Under the pieces are notes generated by a model. It had not been told where the DNA came from, did not search any database, and saw only the letters and a list, made by a program, of their open reading frames with translations. 5,304 nt of DNA from Opitutia bacterium (GTDB lineage: Bacteria; Verrucomicrobiota; Verrucomicrobiia; Opitutales; UBA953). Position numbers and translations under genes: made by a program. This document shows, piece after piece, positions 1-5,304 of the stretch (position 1 is the first letter of the stretch; every line of letters begins with the position of its first letter). Location: NCBI GenBank assembly GCA_947463395.1, contig CANHRV010000065.1, positions 1-5,304 of the forward strand. Reading direction: 5' to 3'.

Positions 1-471
1 CCCTTTCTCTATGCCATCGTTTTTCTGGCGACACTGCTCGAGCCTGGTCTGATTGCACTCATGCTTATTTTGGTGGCCTTTTCTTGGATTGGTCTTGCGC
101 ATCAAATGCGCGCGGCCGCCTATCGAGAAGCCGCTCGTGACTATGTCGCAGCGGCACGAGCCTTAGGAGCCTCGCATAGCCGAATCATTATCAAACATAT
201 TTTACCTAATACCATTTCGGTCATGATTACGATGGCACCTTTCAGTGTAGCCGCCGTCGTGGCCTCTCTTTCCGCTCTTGATTATCTTGGATTTGGTCTA
301 CCTCCGACCGTGCCTTCATGGGGCGATCTCTTGCGCCAAGGAAAAGAAAATTGGTCTGCATGGTGGATTATTTCCTCTACGGTCACCTGTATGGTCGGAC
401 TTCTCGTCATGGTTAACTTTATCGGCGAAGCGATGCGTGAAGCCTTTGACCCAAAAAATTACGAACGATGA
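1..471 (+). CDS. ABC transporter permease, OppC/YejE-like (3' part, 5' end outside window)
   Basis: This is the inner-membrane channel subunit of a peptide-type ABC importer. The reading frame is open from base 1, so the ATG at 61 is internal and 156 C-terminal residues are visible. The binding-protein-dependent permease signature (EAA loop) is clear: E-A-A at visible residues 43-45 (bases 127-135), the conserved Gly encoded at 166, and I-L-P-N ending at 210. This cytoplasmic loop docks on the ATPase subunits. Hydrophobic stretches lie at about residues 1-36, 72-98 and 119-141. The C-terminal tail G-E-A-M-R-E-A-F-D-P-K is typical of OppC/DppC/YejE permeases, which end in a '(R/D)DAFDP' tail. 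Following genes encode the matching binding protein and ATPases, so it belongs to that importer. The stop overlaps the next start by 4 bases. YejE rather than OppC is my preference because the neighbouring binding protein looks YejA-like. Substrate is not shown by the sequence. Confidence 0.93.
   Translation, partial: PFLYAIVFLATLLEPGLIALMLILVAFSWIGLAHQMRAAAYREAARDYVAAARALGASHSRIIIKHILPNTISVMITMAPFSVAAVVASLSALDYLGFGLPPTVPSWGDLLRQGKENWSAWWIISSTVTCMVGLLVMVNFIGEAMREAFDPKNYER
468..471 (+). promoter_or_regulatory. ATGA stop-start overlap, permease to binding protein
   Basis: The permease TGA (469-471) and binding-protein ATG (468-470) overlap. The preceding bases are A-rich (ccaaaaaattacgaacg) and contain no Shine-Dalgarno match. 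Coupled re-initiation by the terminating ribosome is the natural reading. Confidence 0.6.
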
Positions 472-2396
472 AACGATTAACCTACTTCATCGCCGCTATC
501 ATTCTTGTCGGGCTATTAACCGAGCTCTCCGCCCAGGAAGTTTTTTCCGACCCACGAGCGACAGCTTATTACAAAGCCAAACCTGAATTTTTCCATTTTA
601 AAACCCTCGTCGATTTACCGACGAACTTAAAATGGCAATCGGATCCACTCGAGCCGACGTTTGCGGACCCTCGAGCTCAGCGAGGTGGCGAATTAAACTT
701 TTATATTAATAACACTCCACCGGTTTTACGCCGTGTCGGACCGAACTCTAATCATAGTTTTCGTGACTCCGCCTACGATACGAATGATTTTTCACTTTTA
801 TCGATGCACCCGAATTCACTGCAGTGGATTCCAGCCTTGGCCACGCAATGGGCAATTTCCGAAGATGGTTTAACCGCCTATTTTAAACTCAACCCCGCTG
901 CACGTTTCACCGACGGACAACCCGTCACGGCTGACGATTATCTCTACACTTTTTATTTCTATCAATCGCCTTGGATTAACGCCCCTTGGTACAATGATTT
1001 CTATAGTCGAGAGTTCGCAGGGATTACGAAGTACGACGACTACACCTTGGCTCTTCATCTTCCGAGCAAAAAGCCCGATCCACTCTATTTTCTTGGATCG
1101 ATTAGTCCAACCCCACGTCAGTTCTTCAAAGACTTTGGTCCTGACTACACTCAAGTATATTCTGAACGTTTTCAGCCGACAACTGGACCCTACACGATTC
1201 TTGCTGAAGACTTTATCCGTGGACAGTCCATTACCCTTCGTCGTTTACCCAAGTGGTGGGGTGATAGTGAACGATACACTGCGAAACGCTTTAATGTAGA
1301 AAAAATCCATTTTAAAGTAATCCGCGAAATGGATAAAGCCTATCAAATCTTCCAACAAGGTGGCTTAGATTTGATGATGATGGGGCTACCAAAGTTTTGG
1401 TACGGGATTAATGAAAGCACGGCTTACCAGTCAGGATTAATCCACAAAGCTCGATTCTTTAATGACGTACCCCGTCCTCCTCTAGGCCTATACATCAATT
1501 CACTCAAACCATTGCTCGACGATGTTAATGTGCGCATCGGATTACAACACGCGACGCATTTTCAGCGGGTTATCGATACTTTTTATCGAGGCGATTACGA
1601 GCGACTCAATCAGTTTTGCCAAGGCTATGGCGAATACACGAACCCAGCCATTAAAGCACGCAAATATAGTCCACTCTTAGCACGAGCGGCATTTGCCAAA
1701 GCGGGGTTCACTGAAATGGGTGACGATGGTGTACTGCGAAGACCCGATGGAGTTCGATTATCCATACGCTTGACGATGGATGATTCAGAAAGACGGAAAT
1801 TTTTGCCAACGTTAGTTGAGTCCGCCCTCGCCTGTGGTCTGGAGTATCGACCGGAAGTTCTGGAACACACCACGATGTATCGAAAAGTAATGGAAAAAAA
1901 TCACGAGGTTTGTTTTTGGGCTTGGAGTGCCAGCGGACTACAACCGGAACTTTGGCAATCACACCATGGAGAAAACGCTGTAGAAAAATTACCTTCCAGT
2001 GCATTCATCGCCAAACGACAGACCAATAATATCACTGGCACCAACCTCCCTGAGCTCTCGCAACTCATCGACAAATTCCGGCGCTCCACGGATAAAGCAG
2101 AGATGATACAACTCAGTTTTCAGGCTCAAAAAATTATCCATGACGACGCCTCCTTTATTCCTGGATTTTGTATTCCTGGCTACCGACTTGGGTATTGGCG
2201 TTGGCTCAAGTGGCCCGAGCACTTCGATGTTCGAACCAGCGACAACCCACTCTCTTCTGGTTTGTTCTGGATTGATACGAACGAAAAAGCACGGTGGCAA
2301 AAAATCTTACAAAGCCCGATGGGCATAGAAAATCTTGGCTCAGACGAAAAAACTCAGCCCATTAACCAAACTTTTGACCGCTGGCGTACCGAATAA
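468..2396 (+). CDS. Periplasmic peptide-binding protein of ABC importer (SBP family 5, YejA-like)
   Basis: The 642-residue product captures the substrate, probably an oligopeptide, in the periplasm and hands it to the permease pair. Residues 1-22 form a Sec signal peptide: M-K-R start, hydrophobic core about 6-18, and an L-S-A cleavage site before Gln23. There is no lipobox Cys, so it should be soluble, as in diderms. Family-5 landmarks run in order: R-G-G-E-L at 72-76, the Pro-Ala-Leu-Ala-Thr-Gln-Trp strand at 122-128 followed by S-E-D-G-L-T-A-Y-F-K-L, the F-T-D-G-Q-P-V-T-A-D-D-Y segment at 147-158, T-G-P-Y at 239-242, and K-W-W-G at 262-265. Length of about 600-640 residues, rather than the roughly 540 of OppA/DppA, and the C-terminal H-H-G-E-N-A / N-I-T-G-T-N-L-P-E-L region suggest the YejA subgroup. 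The start is fixed by the signal peptide and the ATGA overlap with the permease. No Shine-Dalgarno sequence precedes it. The exact ligand cannot be read from sequence; a microcin C-like or cell-wall peptide is possible. Confidence 0.92.
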   Translation: MKRLTYFIAAIILVGLLTELSAQEVFSDPRATAYYKAKPEFFHFKTLVDLPTNLKWQSDPLEPTFADPRAQRGGELNFYINNTPPVLRRVGPNSNHSFRDSAYDTNDFSLLSMHPNSLQWIPALATQWAISEDGLTAYFKLNPAARFTDGQPVTADDYLYTFYFYQSPWINAPWYNDFYSREFAGITKYDDYTLALHLPSKKPDPLYFLGSISPTPRQFFKDFGPDYTQVYSERFQPTTGPYTILAEDFIRGQSITLRRLPKWWGDSERYTAKRFNVEKIHFKVIREMDKAYQIFQQGGLDLMMMGLPKFWYGINESTAYQSGLIHKARFFNDVPRPPLGLYINSLKPLLDDVNVRIGLQHATHFQRVIDTFYRGDYERLNQFCQGYGEYTNPAIKARKYSPLLARAAFAKAGFTEMGDDGVLRRPDGVRLSIRLTMDDSERRKFLPTLVESALACGLEYRPEVLEHTTMYRKVMEKNHEVCFWAWSASGLQPELWQSHHGENAVEKLPSSAFIAKRQTNNITGTNLPELSQLIDKFRRSTDKAEMIQLSFQAQKIIHDDASFIPGFCIPGYRLGYWRWLKWPEHFDVRTSDNPLSSGLFWIDTNEKARWQKILQSPMGIENLGSDEKTQPINQTFDRWRTE

Positions 2397-2444
2397 TCTT
2401 GTTTCAGTCTTTCCCTCCTGTCCCCCAATGCTTATCTCTTTTCT
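2397..2444 (+). other. 48-base intergenic gap, pyrimidine-rich, no SD, no terminator
   Basis: This is the only real gap in the window, between the binding protein and the first ATPase. It is mostly C and T. I see no hairpin with a T-run that could be a terminator, no convincing -35/-10 pair, and no purine-rich Shine-Dalgarno sequence. It contains CCTCCT at 2414-2419, the same letters as the anti-SD end of 16S rRNA. It also contains a 6-codon ORF (2428-2448, M-L-I-S-F-L) whose TGA overlaps the ATPase ATG. It most likely acts as a plain non-SD leader within the operon. Confidence 0.5.
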
Positions 2445-3284
2445 ATGACCTCAGAACCGCTACTCCATGTTGAAAATCTGAGCATTACCTTTACCTCGCA
2501 CGATCGCAGGACTTCTGCGGTCAAATCCATCAGTTTTTCAGTCGCAAAGGGAGAAGTTTTGGCCGTCGTCGGTGAATCAGGTTCGGGTAAATCGGTTTCG
2601 GCCCTTTCCCTCACTCGACTTTTACCATCACCTCCACTGTGCCAGATTCAAGGTAATATCTTTTGGTGTGGAAAAGATTTACAAAAGTTATCCGAAGATG
2701 AACTCACCCAAATTCGCGGCAAAGAAATTGCCTACATCTTCCAAGACCCCGGTACATCGCTGAATCCTGTCTACACGATTGGCTACCAAATTGCTGAGGC
2801 CGTAAAAATTCACGAACCCACAATCAAGGACACCGAGGCGGTCGTTCTACAGGCACTCCAAGATGTGTTAATCGATGATCCACGTAAGGTGGCACAACAA
2901 TATCCTCATGAACTCTCAGGTGGTATGCAACAACGTGCGATGATTGCCATGGCACTCGCTTGTAATCCCAGGCTTTTAATCGCTGACGAACCCACGACAG
3001 CCCTTGATGTTACTATTCAAAAAGAAATTATCGATTTACTGAAACGTCTTCGTCAGGAGCGAAAAATGAGTATTCTTTTAATTACACACAACTTCGGGAT
3101 TGTCGCTCATTTTGCCGATCGTGTGCAGGTGATGCGACAGGGCGAAATTGTCGAATCAGGAGAAACATCCTCCGTAATGCAAAATCCCAAACACCCTTAC
3201 ACTCGAGGACTCATCGCTTGTATTCCTCGCCTTGGACAGCGTCGTCGCCGACTCACCACCCTAAGCGAAGAAATGAAAGCCTAA
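2445..3284 (+). CDS. Peptide ABC transporter ATP-binding protein, OppD/DppD-like (first ATPase)
   Basis: This 279-residue cytoplasmic ATPase powers the importer, presumably paired with the next gene product. All nucleotide-binding motifs are present: Walker A G-E-S-G-S-G-K-S at 43-50, Q-loop Gln100 in I-F-Q-D-P, signature L-S-G-G-M-Q-Q-R at 157-164, Walker B L-L-I-A-D-E at 177-182 with catalytic Glu182, D-loop A-L-D at 186-188, and switch His215 in T-H-N. The M-Q-Q-R signature and T-S-L-N-P after the Q-loop are typical of the OppD type or the N-terminal half of YejF. The C-terminus has the start of the oligopeptide-transporter tail (K-H-P-Y-T-R-G-L at 249-256) but stops about 23 residues later, so it is shorter than usual OppD/DppD (about 320-335 residues). 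Asn216 replaces the more usual Asp after the switch His. The start follows a 48-base pyrimidine-rich gap without a Shine-Dalgarno sequence. The stop shares one base with the next start. Confidence 0.93.
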   Translation: MTSEPLLHVENLSITFTSHDRRTSAVKSISFSVAKGEVLAVVGESGSGKSVSALSLTRLLPSPPLCQIQGNIFWCGKDLQKLSEDELTQIRGKEIAYIFQDPGTSLNPVYTIGYQIAEAVKIHEPTIKDTEAVVLQALQDVLIDDPRKVAQQYPHELSGGMQQRAMIAMALACNPRLLIADEPTTALDVTIQKEIIDLLKRLRQERKMSILLITHNFGIVAHFADRVQVMRQGEIVESGETSSVMQNPKHPYTRGLIACIPRLGQRRRRLTTLSEEMKA

Positions 3285-3286
3285 TG
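3282..3286 (+). promoter_or_regulatory. TAATG junction between the two ATPase genes
   Basis: TAA (3282-3284) of the first ATPase shares its last base with ATG (3284-3286) of the second. This suggests coupled translation and roughly matched amounts of the two subunits, which must pair in one transporter. A weak purine stretch (gaaag, 3275-3279) sits just upstream. Confidence 0.6.
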
Positions 3287-4081
3287 TCGCATCCTGAAAC
3301 ACTCCTCACTGTCAAAAACCTCTCGGTGCATTACCCGAGTCGATTAGGATGGTTTTGGCAAAAAAATGAGCCAAAGCGTGCGGTAAATGACATCTCCTTT
3401 ACCGTTCCTCGCGGAAAAACGGTAGGACTGGTCGGTGAATCGGGTTCGGGTAAAAGCACCACAGGGAAGGCGATTATTAAACTATCTCCCCTTACCTCAG
3501 GCCAGATTTTTTATAAAGAAACCAATATTGGTGTTCTCGACGGACAAGCTTTTCAGCCGTGGAGAAAAAAGATTCAGATGATTTTTCAGGATCCTTATAA
3601 CTCTCTCAATCCACGGAGTGACGTCCAGAGTATCCTTTCTGAGCCATTGGAAATTCATTTCCCGAATCTCACTGCATCGGAACGCGAAGAACGCTGCGTC
3701 GATTTATTAAAATCGGTCAAACTACCTGCCGATTATCTGCGTCGCTACCCTCATGAGTTTTCTGGAGGTCAAAGACAACGCATCGGTATTGCTCGAGCTC
3801 TGGCTGTACAACCTGAACTGATTATTTGTGATGAACCCGTTTCGGCCCTCGATGTCTCGGTGCAAGCCGAAGTGGTCAACCTGTTACAAGACCTGCAAGA
3901 ACAACTCGGCCTCACTTACCTATTTATCGCCCACGATTTGGCCGTAGTCGAACAGGTCAGTGATGAGATTCTGGTTATGTCCCAAGGGAAAATCGTTGAA
4001 GCAGGTAAGCCCTCCTCTATTTTATCCCGTCCTCAACACCCCTATACGCAAAAACTACTTTCAGCTGTTCCGCGTTTTTAA
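3284..4081 (+). CDS. Peptide ABC transporter ATP-binding protein, OppF/DppF-like (second ATPase)
   Basis: This is the second ATPase of the importer, 265 residues from the chosen start. Motifs: Walker A G-E-S-G-S-G-K-S at 51-58, Q-loop Gln102 in F-Q-D-P-Y-N-S-L-N-P, signature F-S-G-G-Q-R-Q-R at 159-166, Walker B L-I-I-C-D-E at 179-184, D-loop A-L-D at 188-190, switch His217 in A-H-D-L. The Y-N-S-L-N-P and G-G-Q-R-Q-R forms are typical of OppF/DppF and the C-terminal half of YejF. The oligopeptide tail Q-H-P-Y-T-Q-K-L-L-S-A-V-P is present and the protein ends right after it, shorter than OppF (about 330 residues). I chose ATG 3284 over the in-frame ATG at 3218: the earlier start would add 22 residues lying wholly inside the upstream gene and lacking family character, while 3284 gives a TAATG junction and the usual short N-terminus before the first strand. 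A weak purine-rich stretch (3275-3279) sits 4 bases before the start. E. coli Yej has both ATPase halves fused in YejF; here they are two genes. Confidence 0.93.
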   Translation: MSHPETLLTVKNLSVHYPSRLGWFWQKNEPKRAVNDISFTVPRGKTVGLVGESGSGKSTTGKAIIKLSPLTSGQIFYKETNIGVLDGQAFQPWRKKIQMIFQDPYNSLNPRSDVQSILSEPLEIHFPNLTASEREERCVDLLKSVKLPADYLRRYPHEFSGGQRQRIGIARALAVQPELIICDEPVSALDVSVQAEVVNLLQDLQEQLGLTYLFIAHDLAVVEQVSDEILVMSQGKIVEAGKPSSILSRPQHPYTQKLLSAVPRF

Positions 4082-4083
4082 TG
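4079..4083 (+). promoter_or_regulatory. TAATG junction, second ATPase to exosortase
   Basis: TAA (4079-4081) of the ATPase shares a base with ATG (4081-4083) of the exosortase. The upstream 20 bases are T-rich with no Shine-Dalgarno match, so exosortase translation probably depends on the ribosome finishing the ATPase gene. Confidence 0.6.
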
Positions 4084-5109
4084 ACCACCCCCCTCGCCCA
4101 TCGTCCCCAACTCGATTCAACCACCAAGGGCCTCGCCTTTCTGGTCGTGGGCATGGCGATGGTTACCGCCTGGGATCAATGGTTCATTTGGAGCACCAAA
4201 GATGATTACAACTTTGGCTTTCTCGTTCCACTTTTCTCCGCCTATGTTGTCTGGGAGCGATGGGATGACTTAAGAGCCTTGTTGACGGGAGAAAAATCTT
4301 CTCCCGCTTCACGTGATATTCGTTGGCTAAATTTTTCTGCTGGCACCATCAGTTTCATTTTTCTTCTAATGTTTGTGATTGGTGGAGTGACCCGAGCTAT
4401 TTTTGGTACGGGCGTAGGTCCGACCTTGGCGATTGCTGGAGGATTTATTGGCACCACTCTTAGCCTCACCTATCTCTCTGTTCGTGGACCTGATAAATTT
4501 GCCCCTTCTTTAAGTTCACGTTGGCAAGCCGTAGGCTTAATGACTTTTCCCACTTTCGTTTGGCTTATTTCGGGTCCTTTCCTTTATCTCGTCGACAACA
4601 AGATTAAAGGCGAACTTCTCACCAATGTAACCGAGATTGTTTCTGGGGTCATGCGAATGGCTGGTGAAAACATCACTGTGCGTGGTAATACCATTGTATT
4701 TGCCAACCAGGACGCAGTGGGGATTGCCGATGCCTGTTCGGGAATTCGCTCATTATCAGCGTGTATTTTCGTTGGTGCCTTTTTAGGAGCTATTTTCCTG
4801 CAAGGTGGATTTCCTGGCAGTCTCATTCGTCGAGTACTACTGATTATCGCAGGAGGCTTTGCCGCGATTATCATCAACGTTGCCCGTAATACCTTTTTAG
4901 CGTTTTATGCTTTAAAACATGGATCTCGATCAATTGAACATGACTTTTGGGGAGCGGAAATGGGAAGTAAGGATTTTTCCATACTTGGAAATGTTCATGA
5001 TTTTGCTGGCAACGCCTCGATGGTTCTCGCCTTTCTCTTACTGCTTGCCTGTGTGCCGTTAATCAATCGATTTGGTCGGAGCACACCACTGCCTTCCCAG
5101 TCCCCATGA
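4081..5109 (+). CDS. Exosortase/archaeosortase family membrane protein
   Basis: The product is a 342-residue multi-pass inner-membrane cysteine protease/transpeptidase of the type that processes proteins with PEP-CTERM-like tails. Hydrophobic segments lie at about residues 17-37, 44-58, 86-108, 113-134, 149-171, 224-241, 249-278 and 313-329. The family catalytic triad is complete: Cys219 in A-D-A-C-S-G-I-R-S-L, Arg269 in I-N-V-A-R-N-T, and His306 in N-V-H-D-F-A-G. The N-terminal exosortase motif is recognisable as Y-N-F-G-F-L-V-P at 43-50, with Phe where many exosortases have His (YSHG). There is no C-terminal EpsI-like domain, and no separate EpsI gene or tailed substrate in the window. The start shares one base with the stop of the upstream ATPase, and the stop overlaps glgA by 4 bases, so translation is probably coupled on both sides. 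Family assignment is strong; the subtype and substrate tail are unknown. Confidence 0.93.
   Translation: MTTPLAHRPQLDSTTKGLAFLVVGMAMVTAWDQWFIWSTKDDYNFGFLVPLFSAYVVWERWDDLRALLTGEKSSPASRDIRWLNFSAGTISFIFLLMFVIGGVTRAIFGTGVGPTLAIAGGFIGTTLSLTYLSVRGPDKFAPSLSSRWQAVGLMTFPTFVWLISGPFLYLVDNKIKGELLTNVTEIVSGVMRMAGENITVRGNTIVFANQDAVGIADACSGIRSLSACIFVGAFLGAIFLQGGFPGSLIRRVLLIIAGGFAAIIINVARNTFLAFYALKHGSRSIEHDFWGAEMGSKDFSILGNVHDFAGNASMVLAFLLLLACVPLINRFGRSTPLPSQSP
5106..5109 (+). promoter_or_regulatory. ATGA stop-start overlap, exosortase to glgA
   Basis: The exosortase TGA (5107-5109) and glgA ATG (5106-5108) overlap by 4 bases, and no Shine-Dalgarno sequence is at normal spacing. This implies glgA is co-transcribed with, and translationally coupled to, the exosortase gene, at least for part of its expression. 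Confidence 0.6.
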
Positions 5110-5304
5110 AAATTTTACACGTCACCCCAGAACTCACGCCATGGTCAAAGGCAGGCGGACTGGGAGACGCGACCGCCGGTTTGGTCAAGGCACTGGCACA
5201 GCAACAACATCAAGTACGTGTGGTCACGCCTCTTTATGGTTCCGTACCAGGGCGTGATGATTTTCCTGTTCTCATTCCCTCACTCAAAGTTCACGTCGCA
5301 GGAG
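5106..5304 (+). CDS. glgA: Glycogen/starch synthase, GT5 family (N-terminal 66 codons, runs off window)
   Basis: Glycogen synthase transfers glucose from ADP-glucose to the growing alpha-1,4-glucan in the cytoplasm. Only the first 66 codons are visible, but they match the start of the GT5 catalytic domain: the strand M-K-I-L-H-V-T-P-E at 1-9, the nucleotide-sugar-binding loop W-S-K-A-G-G-L-G-D at 13-21 with the ADP-glucose-contacting Lys15, then the helix G-L-V-K-A-L at 25-30 and the strand H-Q-V-R-V-V-T-P-L-Y at 35-44. The wording W-S-K-x-G-G-L-G-D is closer to the starch-synthase form than the E. coli 'KTGGLAD' form. The start overlaps the exosortase stop as ATGA. No Shine-Dalgarno sequence lies at the usual distance; a GGAG at about 5078-5081 is too far upstream. 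The full gene should be about 480 codons; the rest is to the right of the window. Confidence 0.92.
   Translation, partial: MKILHVTPELTPWSKAGGLGDATAGLVKALAQQQHQVRVVTPLYGSVPGRDDFPVLIPSLKVHVAG

Noticed and set aside
61..63. ATG at 61 as the permease start
   Set aside because: The frame is open to base 1, with hydrophobic permease-like residues upstream. A start at 61 would cut off most of the membrane domain.
994..1299. 101-codon plus-strand ORF in another frame of the binding-protein gene
   Set aside because: No family features; it is fully contained in a gene with a clear signal peptide and family-5 motifs.
1989..2300. 103-codon minus-strand ORF inside the binding-protein gene
   Set aside because: It is a shadow of a strongly supported gene, with no domain character. 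The AGGAGG on the minus strand (complement of 2414-2419) is more than 100 bases from its start.
2397..2444. Promoter or terminator in the 48-base gap
   Set aside because: No stem-loop with T-run and no spaced -35/-10 elements. The flanking genes belong to one transporter, so transcription most likely continues through.
3218..3283. Earlier in-frame ATG for the second ATPase, giving a 22-residue N-terminal extension
   Set aside because: The extension lies entirely within the first ATPase gene, shows no family similarity, and the TAATG at 3284 fits the operon's pattern and the family N-terminus.
4584..4877. 97-codon minus-strand ORF inside the exosortase gene
   Set aside because: It is antisense to the catalytic Cys region, rich in Ile/Pro/Ala as expected from a reversed membrane-protein frame, and has no recognisable domain or RBS.
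1..5304. CRISPR array, tRNA/rRNA, insertion sequence or defence system
   Set aside because: No repeated spacer-like units, no terminal inverted repeats or transposase motifs, and nearly all bases are accounted for by six recognisable genes.

Overview
The window holds six consecutive plus-strand genes, packed with overlaps or short gaps, and no RNA gene, mobile element, CRISPR array or clear terminator. It reads as part of one long operon: the 3' end of a peptide-type ABC permease (1-471), its periplasmic solute-binding protein (468-2396), two separate ATP-binding subunits (2445-3284 and 3284-4081), an exosortase/archaeosortase-family membrane protease (4081-5109), and the first 66 codons of a glycogen/starch synthase, glgA (5106 to the window end).

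The first four genes form the right-hand part of a peptide/nickel-type (PepT family) importer. The permease and binding protein resemble the YejE and YejA components of the Yej (microcin C / oligopeptide) transporter. A partner permease (YejB-like) and the 5' half of the YejE-like gene should lie to the left. The binding protein would capture a peptide in the periplasm, the permease pair would form the channel, and the two ATPases would power import. The exosortase has the full Cys-Arg-His catalytic set and would cleave C-terminal sorting tails from exported proteins. GlgA extends alpha-1,4-glucan from ADP-glucose. No biochemical link between importer, exosortase and glycogen synthase is evident. 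Their grouping may reflect shared transcription only.

The organism is a diderm (Gram-negative-type) bacterium: the binding protein has a Sec signal peptide without a lipobox cysteine, and bacterial exosortases are found in diderms that make exopolysaccharide. Base composition looks balanced, somewhat below 50% G+C by eye. Starts mostly lack Shine-Dalgarno sequences and rely on ATGA or TAATG stop-start overlaps. An exosortase with a 'YNFG' rather than 'YSHG' N-terminal motif, next to glgA, makes me lean towards Verrucomicrobiota (Opitutae-like). That is inference from memory of families, not something the window proves.

Nothing here is a clear new defence or mobile system. The least ordinary point is the exosortase gene joined by overlaps to a peptide-importer ATPase on one side and to glgA on the other.
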